A stretch of DNA of 64,000 bases from Pseudovibrio sp000156235 (GTDB taxonomy: Bacteria > Pseudomonadota > Alphaproteobacteria > Rhizobiales > Stappiaceae), in the NCBI RefSeq assembly GCF_000156235.1, contig NZ_DS996817.1, positions 52,893 through 116,892 of the forward strand, read 5' to 3'. Below are positions 9,046 to 18,199 of the stretch, piece after piece. The notes beneath the pieces are model-generated. The model worked only from the letters and a program-made list of their open reading frames with translations. It was not told the DNA's origin and ran no database searches. The position numbers and the translations under genes are program-made. Position 1 is the stretch's first letter, and each line of letters begins with the position of its first letter.

Positions 9046-9977
9046 TGCGTGTTGTCGTCGCTCTTGGCGGGAATGCGCTTCTCCGGCGCGGAGAAGCAAT
9101 GACCGCCGAAAACCAACGTAGGAATGCACGTATTGCCGCTGAAGCCTTGGCACCGCTTTATGATGATGGTCATGAAGTGGTGATCACGCACGGCAACGGC
9201 CCGCAGGTTGGCTTGCTGGCTCTGCAGGGTGCCGCTTACGAGCATGTAGAACCCTATCCGCTTGATGTGTTAGGCGCAGAAACGGTTGGGATGATTGGTT
9301 ACATGATTGAGCAGGAACTGGGAAACCTCCTACCATTCGAGAAACCATTCGCTACCATTCTCACGCAGGTTGAAGTTGATCCCAACGATCCCGCTTTCAA
9401 AGACCCGACCAAACCCATTGGTCCGCTCTACTCCAAGGAGGACGCTGAGAAGCTTGCCGACGAGAAAGGCTGGTCTATTCGTGAAGACGGTGACAAGTGG
9501 CGTCGTGTCGTGCCTAGCCCGTTGCCAAAGCACATCTTCGAGATCCGGCCTATCAAGTGGTTGCTGGATCATGACGTACTTGTCATCGCAGCTGGCGGTG
9601 GTGGCATTCCGACTATGTACAACGAGGAGAAAAAGCTCGTTGGCGTGGAATGTGTGATCGATAAAGATCGCTGTTCCGGCTTGCTTGCCAAAGAGATTGA
9701 AGCAGACGTCTACATTATGGCGACGGATGCCGATGCGGTTTATTTGGATTGGGGGACACCCAGCCAGCGCGCGATCAAATCAGCTTCTCCAGATGCCTTA
9801 GATGCCTATGGCTTTGCCGCAGGGTCCATGGGGCCGAAGGTAGAAGCAGCGCAGACGTTTGCTCGCCAAACCGGCAAGAAAGCGGTGATCTGCACTCTTT
9901 CTGAAGTTCCACAAGCGATTGCTGGCAATAAAGGAACCTCAATCAGCGTAGATGCTGGTGACACCAAGTTTTACTGA
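9045..9977 (+). CDS. arcC: Carbamate kinase
   Basis: Transfers phosphate from carbamoyl phosphate to ADP, giving ATP, ammonia and CO2: the energy-yielding step of the arginine deiminase pathway. The 310-residue protein has the amino-acid kinase fold with N-terminal VVALGGNALLRRG, THGNGPQVGLLAL, the AAGGGGIPT loop and MGPKVEAA near the C-terminus. The start codon shares one base with the arcB stop (TAATG), implying translational coupling. A hairpin follows before the downstream antiporter gene. Confidence 0.97.
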   Translation: MRVVVALGGNALLRRGEAMTAENQRRNARIAAEALAPLYDDGHEVVITHGNGPQVGLLALQGAAYEHVEPYPLDVLGAETVGMIGYMIEQELGNLLPFEKPFATILTQVEVDPNDPAFKDPTKPIGPLYSKEDAEKLADEKGWSIREDGDKWRRVVPSPLPKHIFEIRPIKWLLDHDVLVIAAGGGGIPTMYNEEKKLVGVECVIDKDRCSGLLAKEIEADVYIMATDADAVYLDWGTPSQRAIKSASPDALDAYGFAAGSMGPKVEAAQTFARQTGKKAVICTLSEVPQAIAGNKGTSISVDAGDTKFY

Positions 9978-9983
9978 GATCAG

Positions 9984-10016
9984 AGCCCCGGAGCGGCATA
10001 AGCTTCGGGGTTCGTT
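9984..10016 (+). terminator. Terminator or attenuator after arcC
   Basis: Stem AGCCCCGGAGC (9984-9994) with GCTTCGGGGTT (10002-10012), including two wobble pairs, followed by TTCGTTT. It sits between arcC and the NhaC-family gene and may end most transcripts from the arc genes or allow read-through. Confidence 0.6.
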
Positions 10017-10094
10017 TGCCATTGAACTCATTTGATTGTCCTGGGGCATAATTGTGCCCGTGAGAAGAACAAGAACACAGAGGACGAACAACTT

Positions 10095-11579
10095 ATGGCC
10101 AACGCGCCAGCTCCATATTCCAGGAAAATGTCTCTCATCGGAGCGATCATTCCGGTTGCTTCGCTCATTGTTCTGTTGGCGTTGTCCTACTACTTGTTTG
10201 GAGATGAGGCTTCTTCCGGCCCAAACCAGATTGCCCTGCTGTTTTGTGCGTTAATCGCAACCTTTGTTGCGTTGTTTCATGGGTTCAGTTTTGATGAACT
10301 GAAGGATGCCGTTGTTGAGAGTGTCAGCACTGGTCTTCATGCGATTTTTATTCTGTTCGCAGTGGGGTCCCTGATTGGGACGTGGGCCATGTCCGGCACC
10401 ATCATGGCGATGGTTTATTATGGATTGCAACTGCTTAGTCCAAACTACTTTTACTTCACCACAGTCATTATCTGTGCGCTCGTTTCCGTCAGTATTGGTA
10501 GTTCGTGGACTGTCGCAGGCACTATCGGCATCGGCCTGATGGGCATCTCAACGAAGATGGGTCTTGATCCGGCTATTACCGCTGGCGCGATCCTTTCTGG
10601 TGCTTATTTTGGCGATAAATCCTCGCCCCTTTCCGATGCCACTAACCTCGCTACGGCTGCAGCTGGGTCCAATCTTTACATTCACATCAAGGAAAACCTC
10701 TGGACCTCGGTTCCAGCCCTGACCATTGCACTTGCGTTGTTCTGGTGGTTAGGGGAGCCCGGAGATTTTGTTGCCCAAGGCACCCTATCCAGCATTGAGC
10801 AGCACTATGACATCACGCTGCTCAACTTCTTACCTCTGGTACTGGTGCTGGGACTGGCGATGATCCGGTATCCGCCGTTTACAACCATCTTCATCGGTGC
10901 TCTTGCCGGTGGCCTTTTTGCTGTGATCATGGACCCGGGCAAAGTGGTGAGTCTGGCCTCATCTGTAGACCTTCCTTATTGGCTGGTCATGATCAAAGGT
11001 GTCTGGATTGCCATGTCCAACGGCTATGTGAGTGTGACTGGTGACCCCTCAATTGATGCCTTGTTGAGCCGCGGTGGGATGGGCAATATGCTGACGACCA
11101 TTTGGCTGATCATGACGGCGCTTGCCTTTGGTGGCGTAGTTGAGAAAGCTGGTATTCTGGACCGGATTATCGGGCCAATCCTGCATGCAGCAAAAACCAC
11201 CGGGGCCTTGGTTTTGTCTTTGGTCACAACGGCCATTGCAACGAACATTCTAGCGGCGGATCAGTATATTGCGATTGTGATCCCGGGCCGGATGTATCGC
11301 AAATCCTTCCGACAGCGGCGCCTGCGTCCTGAGGTTCTTTCCAGAGCTGTCGGCGATAGTGCGACAGTGACTTCTGCGCTCATTCCGTGGAACAGCTGCG
11401 GGGCTTACATGGCTGCAACACTCGGGGTGCCTACCTTGGCGTTTGCCGGATTTGCCTTCTTCAACATTGTCAGCCCGATCCTGACAATTGTGTTTGCTGT
11501 GATGGGATGGCGCATGTTGACGATGACAGACCAGAAACCTGAGCGTATTGTGCTGCCTGATGAAGAGCAAAAAGACTGA
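10095..11579 (+). CDS. NhaC-family Na+/H+ antiporter-like transporter
   Basis: A 494-residue polytopic membrane protein of the NhaC family. Visible family signatures include SIGSSWTVAGTIGIGLMGI, the GAYFGDKSSPLSDATNLA motif (conserved GD and SPLSD) and ILAADQYIAIVIPGRMY. NhaC homologues exchange cations or, in some arginine loci, amino acids; here the neighbours suggest a role in arginine/ornithine exchange or pH balance during ammonia release. I chose ATG 10095, preceded by AGGACGAACAACTT, over an upstream in-frame TTG at 10032, which would add a polar tail with no family match. Confidence 0.82.
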   Translation: MANAPAPYSRKMSLIGAIIPVASLIVLLALSYYLFGDEASSGPNQIALLFCALIATFVALFHGFSFDELKDAVVESVSTGLHAIFILFAVGSLIGTWAMSGTIMAMVYYGLQLLSPNYFYFTTVIICALVSVSIGSSWTVAGTIGIGLMGISTKMGLDPAITAGAILSGAYFGDKSSPLSDATNLATAAAGSNLYIHIKENLWTSVPALTIALALFWWLGEPGDFVAQGTLSSIEQHYDITLLNFLPLVLVLGLAMIRYPPFTTIFIGALAGGLFAVIMDPGKVVSLASSVDLPYWLVMIKGVWIAMSNGYVSVTGDPSIDALLSRGGMGNMLTTIWLIMTALAFGGVVEKAGILDRIIGPILHAAKTTGALVLSLVTTAIATNILAADQYIAIVIPGRMYRKSFRQRRLRPEVLSRAVGDSATVTSALIPWNSCGAYMAATLGVPTLAFAGFAFFNIVSPILTIVFAVMGWRMLTMTDQKPERIVLPDEEQKD

Positions 11580-11601
11580 TTAAAGAGATTTACGGCGCAC
11601 C

Positions 11602-12108
11602 ATGGAAAATTACAGCTGGCATCCGATGGGGGAAGCTGATCTGCCCGAGATTGATCAGATCATGCAGCAGACCTATCCGCATCTACCTGAGGATATCGAC
11701 TGCATTCGCGAGCGTGTGCGGCTGTTTCCGCAAGGCTGTTACGTGCTGAGGCGGGATGAGCAAGACGCCATTCTTGGTTATATCATCTCGCATCCGTGGG
11801 AAAACCGCAGTATTCCGCCGCTCTCCAGTTTGCTCGGTTCTCTGCCCTTTTCAGCGGAAGTCTATTACATCCACGATATCGCATTACTGCCTGCGGCGCA
11901 GGGCATCGGAGCTGCGCGAGCTGTTCTGACGCAGCTTAGTCAGGTGGCGCGCAGCCTATACATCAACAAGTTCGCACTTGTGGCGCTGGATACGGCCAAC
12001 GAGTTCTGGCGCGCGCGTGGTTTCAGAGCCATCCAAGAAGACACGCTTAAAGAAAAGCTGATGGCCTATGGCCCTGGCGCTAACTACATGCAGCGCGGTG
12101 TTGATTAG
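11602..12108 (+). CDS. GNAT-family N-acetyltransferase
   Basis: A 168-residue acetyltransferase-like protein with a GNAT pattern: GCYVLRRDEQDAILGYI as the central strands, VYYIHDIALLPAAQGIGAARAVL as the motif A acetyl-CoA-binding loop, and a C-terminal ANEFWRARGF segment. The gene is only about 20 bases after the antiporter gene and may be co-transcribed with it. Its acceptor could be an amine or amino acid of arginine metabolism, which is a guess from context. The end overlaps the convergent Lrp-type gene by four bases. Confidence 0.8.
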   Translation: MENYSWHPMGEADLPEIDQIMQQTYPHLPEDIDCIRERVRLFPQGCYVLRRDEQDAILGYIISHPWENRSIPPLSSLLGSLPFSAEVYYIHDIALLPAAQGIGAARAVLTQLSQVARSLYINKFALVALDTANEFWRARGFRAIQEDTLKEKLMAYGPGANYMQRGVD

Positions 12109-12557
12109 AACGGGCGGTCTTTCACCTGTTCCATGCAAACAAACGTAGAGGTCTGCGCAACATAAGGCATCTCGGAGAGTTTCTCACCAAGGATACGGCG
12201 GTAGCTTCCGATGTCTCTTGTGCGGACTTTCAGGAGATAGTCGAACCCACTTGCAATCATGTGGCATTCTTCGATTTCCGGGATTTCGCGCGCGGCCGCA
12301 TTAAAGGCTTCCAGCGATCTTGAGCGGGTGTCATTGAGCTTGACCTGCACAAATGCGATGTGCCCTGCCCCCAATTTAGTGTGATCTACCTCAGCCCGAT
12401 ACCCCAGAATATACCCTGCATCCTCCAGTTTCTTCATGCGGATCTGGCAGGGGGTTTTGGATAGCCCTACCTTTTTCGCAAGGTCAGTAACGGTGATGCG
12501 CCCGCATTTTTGTAATTCTTCCAGGATTTTGCGGTCAAAATCGTCCAATTTCTCCAT
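12105..12557 (-). CDS. putR: Lrp/AsnC-family regulator of proline catabolism (PutR-like)
   Basis: A 150-residue Lrp/AsnC regulator: N-terminal winged HTH (LDDFDRKILEELQKCGRITVTDLAKKVGLSKTPCQIRMKKLEDAG, residues about 3-48) followed by the RAM ligand-binding domain. It is divergent from putA. In alphaproteobacteria an Lrp-type PutR activates putA in response to proline, and this PutA has no DNA-binding domain of its own, so that role is likely. The symbol is by position and family. Repeats in the shared intergenic region are candidate binding sites. Confidence 0.85.
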   Translation of the reverse strand: MEKLDDFDRKILEELQKCGRITVTDLAKKVGLSKTPCQIRMKKLEDAGYILGYRAEVDHTKLGAGHIAFVQVKLNDTRSRSLEAFNAAAREIPEIEECHMIASGFDYLLKVRTRDIGSYRRILGEKLSEMPYVAQTSTFVCMEQVKDRPF

Positions 12558-12647
12558 GATATGCCATTTTTATATTCATAACGACCATGGCGACTGAATA
12601 TCAAAGTCAAATAGTCTTTACCATCAAAAAATACAGGAAACATCCCT

Positions 12648-12683
12648 ATAGGTATTTTGCTAATGTCAGCCCAATAGGTATTT
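12648..12683. promoter_or_regulatory. Direct repeats in the putR-putA intergenic region
   Basis: ATAGGTATTT occurs twice (12648-12657 and 12674-12683), 26 bases apart, just upstream of the putA start. Repeated AT-rich sites in phase are typical of Lrp-family operators; assignment to the divergent regulator is an inference. Confidence 0.45.
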
Positions 12684-12701
12684 AATAGTAGGGAGCACGG
12701 C

Positions 12702-15700
12702 ATGGGTTCAGAGACTGCGCCGGAGAACATCCGCAACAAAATCAGAGATAACTACCTTCCTGATGAAAATCAGGTGGTACATGAGCTCATTTCTTCACTG
12801 CAAATGGATACAGCGGCTCGTAGCCGTGCATCTGACAAAGCAGCGGAACTGATCTCGGATTTGCGTGCGAATACATCTCCAACCATCATGGAGAGTTTTC
12901 TCGGCGAGTATGGCCTCTCAACCCAGGAAGGCATTGCACTGATGTGCCTTGCAGAAGCGCTGCTTCGCGTTCCTGACGCTCAGACCATCGATGCTCTGAT
13001 TGCAGACAAGATCACTCCGAGTGCCTGGGGAGAGCACTTGGGTCAGTCTGCTTCCACTCTGATCAATGCATCCACTTGGGCGCTGCTGTTGACTGGTAAG
13101 GTTCTTGCTCCAGATGATCAGGGCCTCGTTGGCACCATTCGCGGTGTTGTGAAGCGTCTTGGTGAGCCTGTGGTTCGTACAGCTGTTGCGCAGGCGATGA
13201 AGGAGCTGGGCCGCCAGTTCGTTCTGGGCCGCACCATTCGTGAAGCCATGCGCAATGCGCGTGCTGAAGAAGGCCAGGGCTTCACTTACTCCTATGACAT
13301 GCTTGGTGAAGCTGCGCGTACGGATGCTGATGCGAAGCGCTATCACCTGTCCTACTCCAAGGCGATTTCTGCGCTGGCAAGCAACTGTGTGCATTCCAGC
13401 ATTCGCGACAATCCAGGCATCTCCGTCAAGCTGTCTGCTCTGCATCCTCGCTATGAGTTTGCAAAGCGTGAGCGCGTGATGAAGGAACTGGTTCCTCGCA
13501 CGCTTTCTCTAATCATGCTGGCGAAGTCCTCCAATATGGGCTTCAACATTGATGCGGAAGAAGCTGACCGTCTGGATATCTCCCTCGATGTGATTGAAGC
13601 GCTTCTGGCAGATCCAGCAACTGAAGGCTGGGATGGTTTTGGTGTTGTGGTGCAGGCGTTTGGCCCACGCGCAATTCACGTCATCGAATGGCTCTACGCA
13701 GTTGCAGAGAAGTATGATCGTAAGATCATGGTTCGTCTGGTGAAGGGTGCTTACTGGGACAGCGAGATCAAACGCGCTCAGACCCTTGGTATTGACGGCT
13801 ACCCGGTCTTCACCCGTAAGGTTTCTACCGACATCTCCTACACTGCTTGTGCTGAGAAACTGCTGGGCATGACTGACCGGATCTATCCGCAGTTTGCGAC
13901 CCACAACGCGCACAGTGTTGCGACTATTCTGGAACTGGCGAAGAACCTGCCGCTGAGCTCCTACGAGTTCCAGCGTCTGCATGGCATGGGCGAAGCGCTG
14001 CATGAGCGCACCATGAAGAAGCACGGTTCCAACTGCCGCATCTACGCTCCGGTTGGTGCTCACAAAGACCTGCTGGCTTATCTGGTTCGTCGTCTGCTGG
14101 AGAATGGTGCGAACAGCTCCTTCGTTCATCAGATCCGCGATGAAAACGTGACACCACAGGCGATTGCGCAGGATCCACTGGCGCATATCGAGAAGTTTGG
14201 CGAAGACGTTGCGAACTCCAAGATCCCTCTGCCGCCAGCCCTGTTTGGTGCTGGACGTAAGAACGCGAAGGGCTGGGATCTGAGTGATCCACGTCAGGAA
14301 GCTGAGTATGTTGAAAGCCTGAAGTCGTTCTCCGCCACCAAGTGGGAAGGTCATCCGGTTATTGCCGCTTCTGTGAAGAATGCAGAGGCTGTGCAGGTCA
14401 AGAACCCATCTGATCTACGCGACATCGTGGGTAGCGTGGCGACTGCGACGCCTGAACAGATTGAAGCGGCTCTGACAACGGCACATCATGGCTGCGCCGA
14501 ATGGTCAGACAAAAGTGCGGACGATCGTGCAGTTATTCTGCGCAAAGCAGCGGATCTGTTCGAAGAAAACGCTTCTGAGATCTTCGCCCTGCTGACCCGT
14601 GAAGCTGGCAAAACCTACATGGATGCCATCAACGAGCTGCGCGAAGCCGTTGACTTTGGTCGCTATTACGCGAATGAAGCGATCCGATTGGATGAGCGTG
14701 ATGGTAAAGGACAGCAACGCGGTCCGATCACCTGTATCTCTCCATGGAACTTCCCACTGGCGATCTTCTCCGGTCAGATCTTTGCGGCTCTTGCAGCTGG
14801 CAACCCAGTTCTGGCAAAGCCAGCGCCTCAAACACCGCTGATCGCGACCTTTGCTGTTGGCCTGATGCATAAAGCAGGTATTCCTGTAGAGGCCCTTCAG
14901 CTTCTGCCAGGTGCTGGAGAAGTGGGTGCAGCGCTGACATCTGACAGCCGTGTGGCTGGTGTTTGCTTTACCGGTTCCACTGGCACCGCGCAGCACATCA
15001 ACCGTGCCATGGCGAAAGCGCTTGCTCCGTCTGCACCACTGATCGCTGAGACTGGTGGCTTGAACGCGATGATCGTGGACTCCACTGCTCTGCCAGAGCA
15101 GGCGGTTCGTGATGTGATTGCTTCCAGTTTCCAGAGTGCTGGCCAGCGTTGTTCTGCACTGCGTATGCTCTACGTGCAGGAAGACATCTTTGATGATTTC
15201 AAAGAGATGCTGTTCGGTGCAATGGCTGAGCTGGAAGTTGGTAACCCAATCACACTGTCGACTGACGTTGGTCCTGTGATTGATGCTGCCGCGCAGAAGA
15301 AGATTGCTGATCACTGCAAGAAATGGGCTGAAAAAGGCCGTGTTCTCAAAGAGTTGAAGGTTCCAACAAAGGGTCACTTCGTTGCACCTACTCTGATCAA
15401 GCTGGAAGGCATTGAAGAGCTGGATGAAGAGATCTTCGGTCCTGTTCTGCATATCGCGACTTTCAAGGCGGAAGAGATCGATCAGACCATTGATGCGATC
15501 AACTCCAAGGGATTTGGCCTAACCTTTGGTCTGCACACCCGCGTTGATAGCCGTGTTCAGCACATCGTTGAGCGTGTGAAGGTGGGCAACCTTTATGTGA
15601 ACCGAAACCAGATTGGTGCGATTGTTGGATCTCAGCCGTTTGGTGGTGAAGGTCTTTCCGGTACTGGCCCGAAAGCGGGTGGTCCTCACTATGTGGCACG

Positions 15701-16340
15701 CTTCCGTCTTGCTGACACCTCAGCAGCGGCCAGCGTAGACCTGAACAAGACTGTTACTGCCGAGGATATCTTCAAGGCGAGAGGGGCATTACGCACCAGC
15801 ACCTGGGAAGGCAACTTTGGTCGTTACACCGAGCTGGCAACCCTGTTTGAGAAGGAAACAGGCCTGCTGAACCGAATTGCGGCTGACCATGCGCACGACA
15901 TGCCTGGGCCGACCGGTGAGTCCAACCGCCTGTACTCAGCTCCACGTGGCACCGTGCTGTGTCTTGGTCCAGATACTGAAAGCCTGAAGCATCAGGTGGT
16001 TCTGGCACTGGCAGCTGGCAACGGGGTGATTGCTGTTGGACAAGGTGCAGAAAAACTGGCTGTGAAGCTGCGTTCCCTTTCTGCTCCAATCGTCGCGCTG
16101 GAAGGCAATCTGGCAGTAGGCGCACTGAAGGAGCTACAGGGTATTGATGCCATTGCAGCGAACCACTCTGACCAAGAGCTGAAAGAGATGAAGGCTGAGC
16201 TGGCCGAGCGTGAAGGTGCCTTGATGCAGCTGATCATGGAACGCAACCAGCCTGAGCGCTATCAGCTGGAGCGTCATCTGTGTATCGACACGACAGCTTC
16301 TGGCGGTAACGCGAGCCTGCTAGCTGCTACCGAAGACTAA
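12702..16340 (+). CDS. putA: Bifunctional proline dehydrogenase / glutamate-semialdehyde dehydrogenase
   Basis: Oxidises proline to glutamate in two steps: FAD-dependent proline dehydrogenase then NAD-dependent aldehyde dehydrogenase, with intermediate channelling. The 1212-residue protein starts with an alpha-helical arm, then the PRODH barrel (about 180-480; RLVKGAYWD and FATHNAHSV visible), then the ALDH domain (about 560-1000; ISPWNFPLAIF, FTGSTGTA, catalytic cysteine in SAGQRCSALRM) and a C-terminal ALDH-like extension. It lacks the N-terminal ribbon-helix-helix of E. coli PutA, so it should not be self-repressing; the adjacent Lrp-type gene probably regulates it. Confidence 0.97.
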   Translation: MGSETAPENIRNKIRDNYLPDENQVVHELISSLQMDTAARSRASDKAAELISDLRANTSPTIMESFLGEYGLSTQEGIALMCLAEALLRVPDAQTIDALIADKITPSAWGEHLGQSASTLINASTWALLLTGKVLAPDDQGLVGTIRGVVKRLGEPVVRTAVAQAMKELGRQFVLGRTIREAMRNARAEEGQGFTYSYDMLGEAARTDADAKRYHLSYSKAISALASNCVHSSIRDNPGISVKLSALHPRYEFAKRERVMKELVPRTLSLIMLAKSSNMGFNIDAEEADRLDISLDVIEALLADPATEGWDGFGVVVQAFGPRAIHVIEWLYAVAEKYDRKIMVRLVKGAYWDSEIKRAQTLGIDGYPVFTRKVSTDISYTACAEKLLGMTDRIYPQFATHNAHSVATILELAKNLPLSSYEFQRLHGMGEALHERTMKKHGSNCRIYAPVGAHKDLLAYLVRRLLENGANSSFVHQIRDENVTPQAIAQDPLAHIEKFGEDVANSKIPLPPALFGAGRKNAKGWDLSDPRQEAEYVESLKSFSATKWEGHPVIAASVKNAEAVQVKNPSDLRDIVGSVATATPEQIEAALTTAHHGCAEWSDKSADDRAVILRKAADLFEENASEIFALLTREAGKTYMDAINELREAVDFGRYYANEAIRLDERDGKGQQRGPITCISPWNFPLAIFSGQIFAALAAGNPVLAKPAPQTPLIATFAVGLMHKAGIPVEALQLLPGAGEVGAALTSDSRVAGVCFTGSTGTAQHINRAMAKALAPSAPLIAETGGLNAMIVDSTALPEQAVRDVIASSFQSAGQRCSALRMLYVQEDIFDDFKEMLFGAMAELEVGNPITLSTDVGPVIDAAAQKKIADHCKKWAEKGRVLKELKVPTKGHFVAPTLIKLEGIEELDEEIFGPVLHIATFKAEEIDQTIDAINSKGFGLTFGLHTRVDSRVQHIVERVKVGNLYVNRNQIGAIVGSQPFGGEGLSGTGPKAGGPHYVARFRLADTSAAASVDLNKTVTAEDIFKARGALRTSTWEGNFGRYTELATLFEKETGLLNRIAADHAHDMPGPTGESNRLYSAPRGTVLCLGPDTESLKHQVVLALAAGNGVIAVGQGAEKLAVKLRSLSAPIVALEGNLAVGALKELQGIDAIAANHSDQELKEMKAELAEREGALMQLIMERNQPERYQLERHLCIDTTASGGNASLLAATED

Positions 16341-16364
16341 GTGATTACAAAGAAAATAAAAAAA

Positions 16365-16391
16365 GCCGCCTCGGATTGAGGCGGCTTTTTT
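16365..16391. terminator. Bidirectional terminator after putA
   Basis: Perfect 8-bp stem GCCGCCTC (16365-16372) / GAGGCGGC (16378-16385) with a poly-A run before and a T-run after. It ends putA on the plus strand and the dehydratase-led operon on the minus strand. Confidence 0.9.
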
Positions 16392-16405
16392 CGTTTATGT
16401 TCTCA

Positions 16406-18199
16406 TCAATGACTGTGACGTGGCAGTCCTTTTTGCGCGATGCGCTGGTATTTGACGGCTGGCTTCAAAACCATGCCTTCATCAAACTGATCTACAATCC
16501 CGCGCTGAATTTCCTGCCAAGGTGTCTGATGCTCAGGGAACTCATAGCCCCCGCTTTCCGCCAGCTCTTGCTTGCGCGTCGCAAGTTCCTCATCAGAGAT
16601 CTGCACGTTCGCTTCACCCTTCTTCAGATCCAGCCTTACGATGTCTCCGTTCCGCAGCAGAGCGAGGCCGCCCATGACGGCTGCTTCCGGGGATGCGTTG
16701 AGGATAGATGGTGAGCCGGAGGTGCCGGACTGACGGCCATCTCCGATGCATGGCAGTGCATCAATACCCTGCTTGAGAAGCTCATCCGGCGGCTGCATGT
16801 TCACCACTTCAGCACCACCCGGATAGCCAACCGGACCGGTTCCGCGGATAACGAGGATCGTATTGGCGTCAATGCCAAGGGCCTCATTGTTGATGTTGTG
16901 GTGATAGTCCTCAGGACCATCAAACACCACGACCTTACCTTCAAACGCTTCCGGGTCATCCGGGTTAGACAAGTAACGCGCTCTGAAGTCCGCTGAAATT
17001 ACAGAGGTTTTCATGATCGCGGACCTGAAGAGGTTGCCCGTGAGGTTAAGGAAGCCTGCGTCCTTCATCATCGGTTTGTCATAGGGATAGATCACGTCGT
17101 AATCTTTGACGGAACTGTCTCCATAAATCTCACCGGTGGTTTTGCCCGAAACCGTGATCACATCCTTGTGGATGTGGTCGTGTTTCATAAGCTCAGAGAA
17201 GATGCCCGGAATACCACCTGCACGGTGGAATTCTTCCGACAGATAAGCGCCTGCTGGCTGAACGTTTGCGAGTAGTGGGATTTTGTGTCCGTGGTTCTGC
17301 CAGTCATCATTGTGCAGCTCAACGCCGATGTGGCGTGCGATTGCGTTGATATGTATTGGTGCGTTGGTTGAGCCACCAATAGCGGAGTTCACTGCAATTG
17401 CGTTCTCGAAGGCTTTGCGGGTGAGAACATCTGAAGGCTTCTGATCTTCATGCACCATCTGCACAATACGCTTGCCTGTCTCATAGGAGATCTGGCCGCG
17501 CTCGCGATATGGCGCGGGGATAGAGGCACAACCCGGCAGGCTCATACCCAGAGCTTCAGCCAGTGAGTTCATGGTTGAGGCTGTGCCCATGGTATTGCAG
17601 TAACCAACAGACGGAGCGGAGTCTGCGGCCATGTTCATGAACTCTTTGTAGTCGATCTCTCCAGTCGCCAACATCTTGCGGGCTTTCCAGATAACCGTGC
17701 CAGAGCCCACACGTTCGCCATTATGGTAGCCGTTGAGCATTGGCCCAACTGTCAGGCAGATCGCCGGGATGTTCACTGTGGCCGCCGCCATGAGCAATGC
17801 TGGTGTGGTCTTGTCACAACCGATCGTCAGAACGACACCATCGAGCGGATAACCGTAGAGTGTTTCTACCAGACCGAGATAAGCAAGGTTACGATCAAGA
17901 GCTGCAGTTGGGCGTTTGCCGGTCTCCTGAATCGGATGGACCGGGAACTCAAAGCAGATGCCGCCCATTTCGCGGATACCTTCGCGCACGCGCTCTGCCA
18001 GCACTAGGTGGTGGCGGTTGCACGGGGATAGATCTGACCCCGTCTGGGCAATACCGATGATCGGTCGGCCTGACTGAAGCTCTTCACGCGTTATACCGTA
18101 GTTCAGGTAACGCTCCAGATAAAGTGCGGTCATATCCGGGTTGTCTGGCGAGTCAAACCACTCTTGTGAGCGGAGTTTTGTTTTTGGAGCTTCAGTCAT
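16406..18199 (-). CDS. IlvD/Edd-family sugar-acid dehydratase, probably D-galactonate
   Basis: A 597-residue [Fe-S]-dependent dehydratase of the IlvD/Edd family, in the branch of pentonate/hexonate dehydratases (L-arabinonate, D-xylonate). Cluster and metal-site signatures include GIAQTGSDLSPCNRHH, TIGCDKTTPALLMAA, the GYCNTMGTASTMN cysteine region and SAIGGSTNAPIH. In this operon, with a lactonase, DgoK-type kinase and KDPGal aldolase, the substrate is most likely D-galactonate, replacing the unrelated enolase-superfamily DgoD. The start overlaps the beta-galactosidase stop (ATGA). It is the last gene of the minus-strand operon. Confidence 0.88.
   Translation of the reverse strand: MTEAPKTKLRSQEWFDSPDNPDMTALYLERYLNYGITREELQSGRPIIGIAQTGSDLSPCNRHHLVLAERVREGIREMGGICFEFPVHPIQETGKRPTAALDRNLAYLGLVETLYGYPLDGVVLTIGCDKTTPALLMAAATVNIPAICLTVGPMLNGYHNGERVGSGTVIWKARKMLATGEIDYKEFMNMAADSAPSVGYCNTMGTASTMNSLAEALGMSLPGCASIPAPYRERGQISYETGKRIVQMVHEDQKPSDVLTRKAFENAIAVNSAIGGSTNAPIHINAIARHIGVELHNDDWQNHGHKIPLLANVQPAGAYLSEEFHRAGGIPGIFSELMKHDHIHKDVITVSGKTTGEIYGDSSVKDYDVIYPYDKPMMKDAGFLNLTGNLFRSAIMKTSVISADFRARYLSNPDDPEAFEGKVVVFDGPEDYHHNINNEALGIDANTILVIRGTGPVGYPGGAEVVNMQPPDELLKQGIDALPCIGDGRQSGTSGSPSILNASPEAAVMGGLALLRNGDIVRLDLKKGEANVQISDEELATRKQELAESGGYEFPEHQTPWQEIQRGIVDQFDEGMVLKPAVKYQRIAQKGLPRHSH

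Noticed and set aside
13509..14354. 281-codon open frame antisense to putA
   Set aside because: Same reasons; low-complexity-free but unlike any family and overlapped by a certain gene.
14505..15452. 315-codon open frame antisense to putA
   Set aside because: Lies fully inside putA on the opposite strand, has no domain pattern or ribosome site, and follows from putA codon bias.
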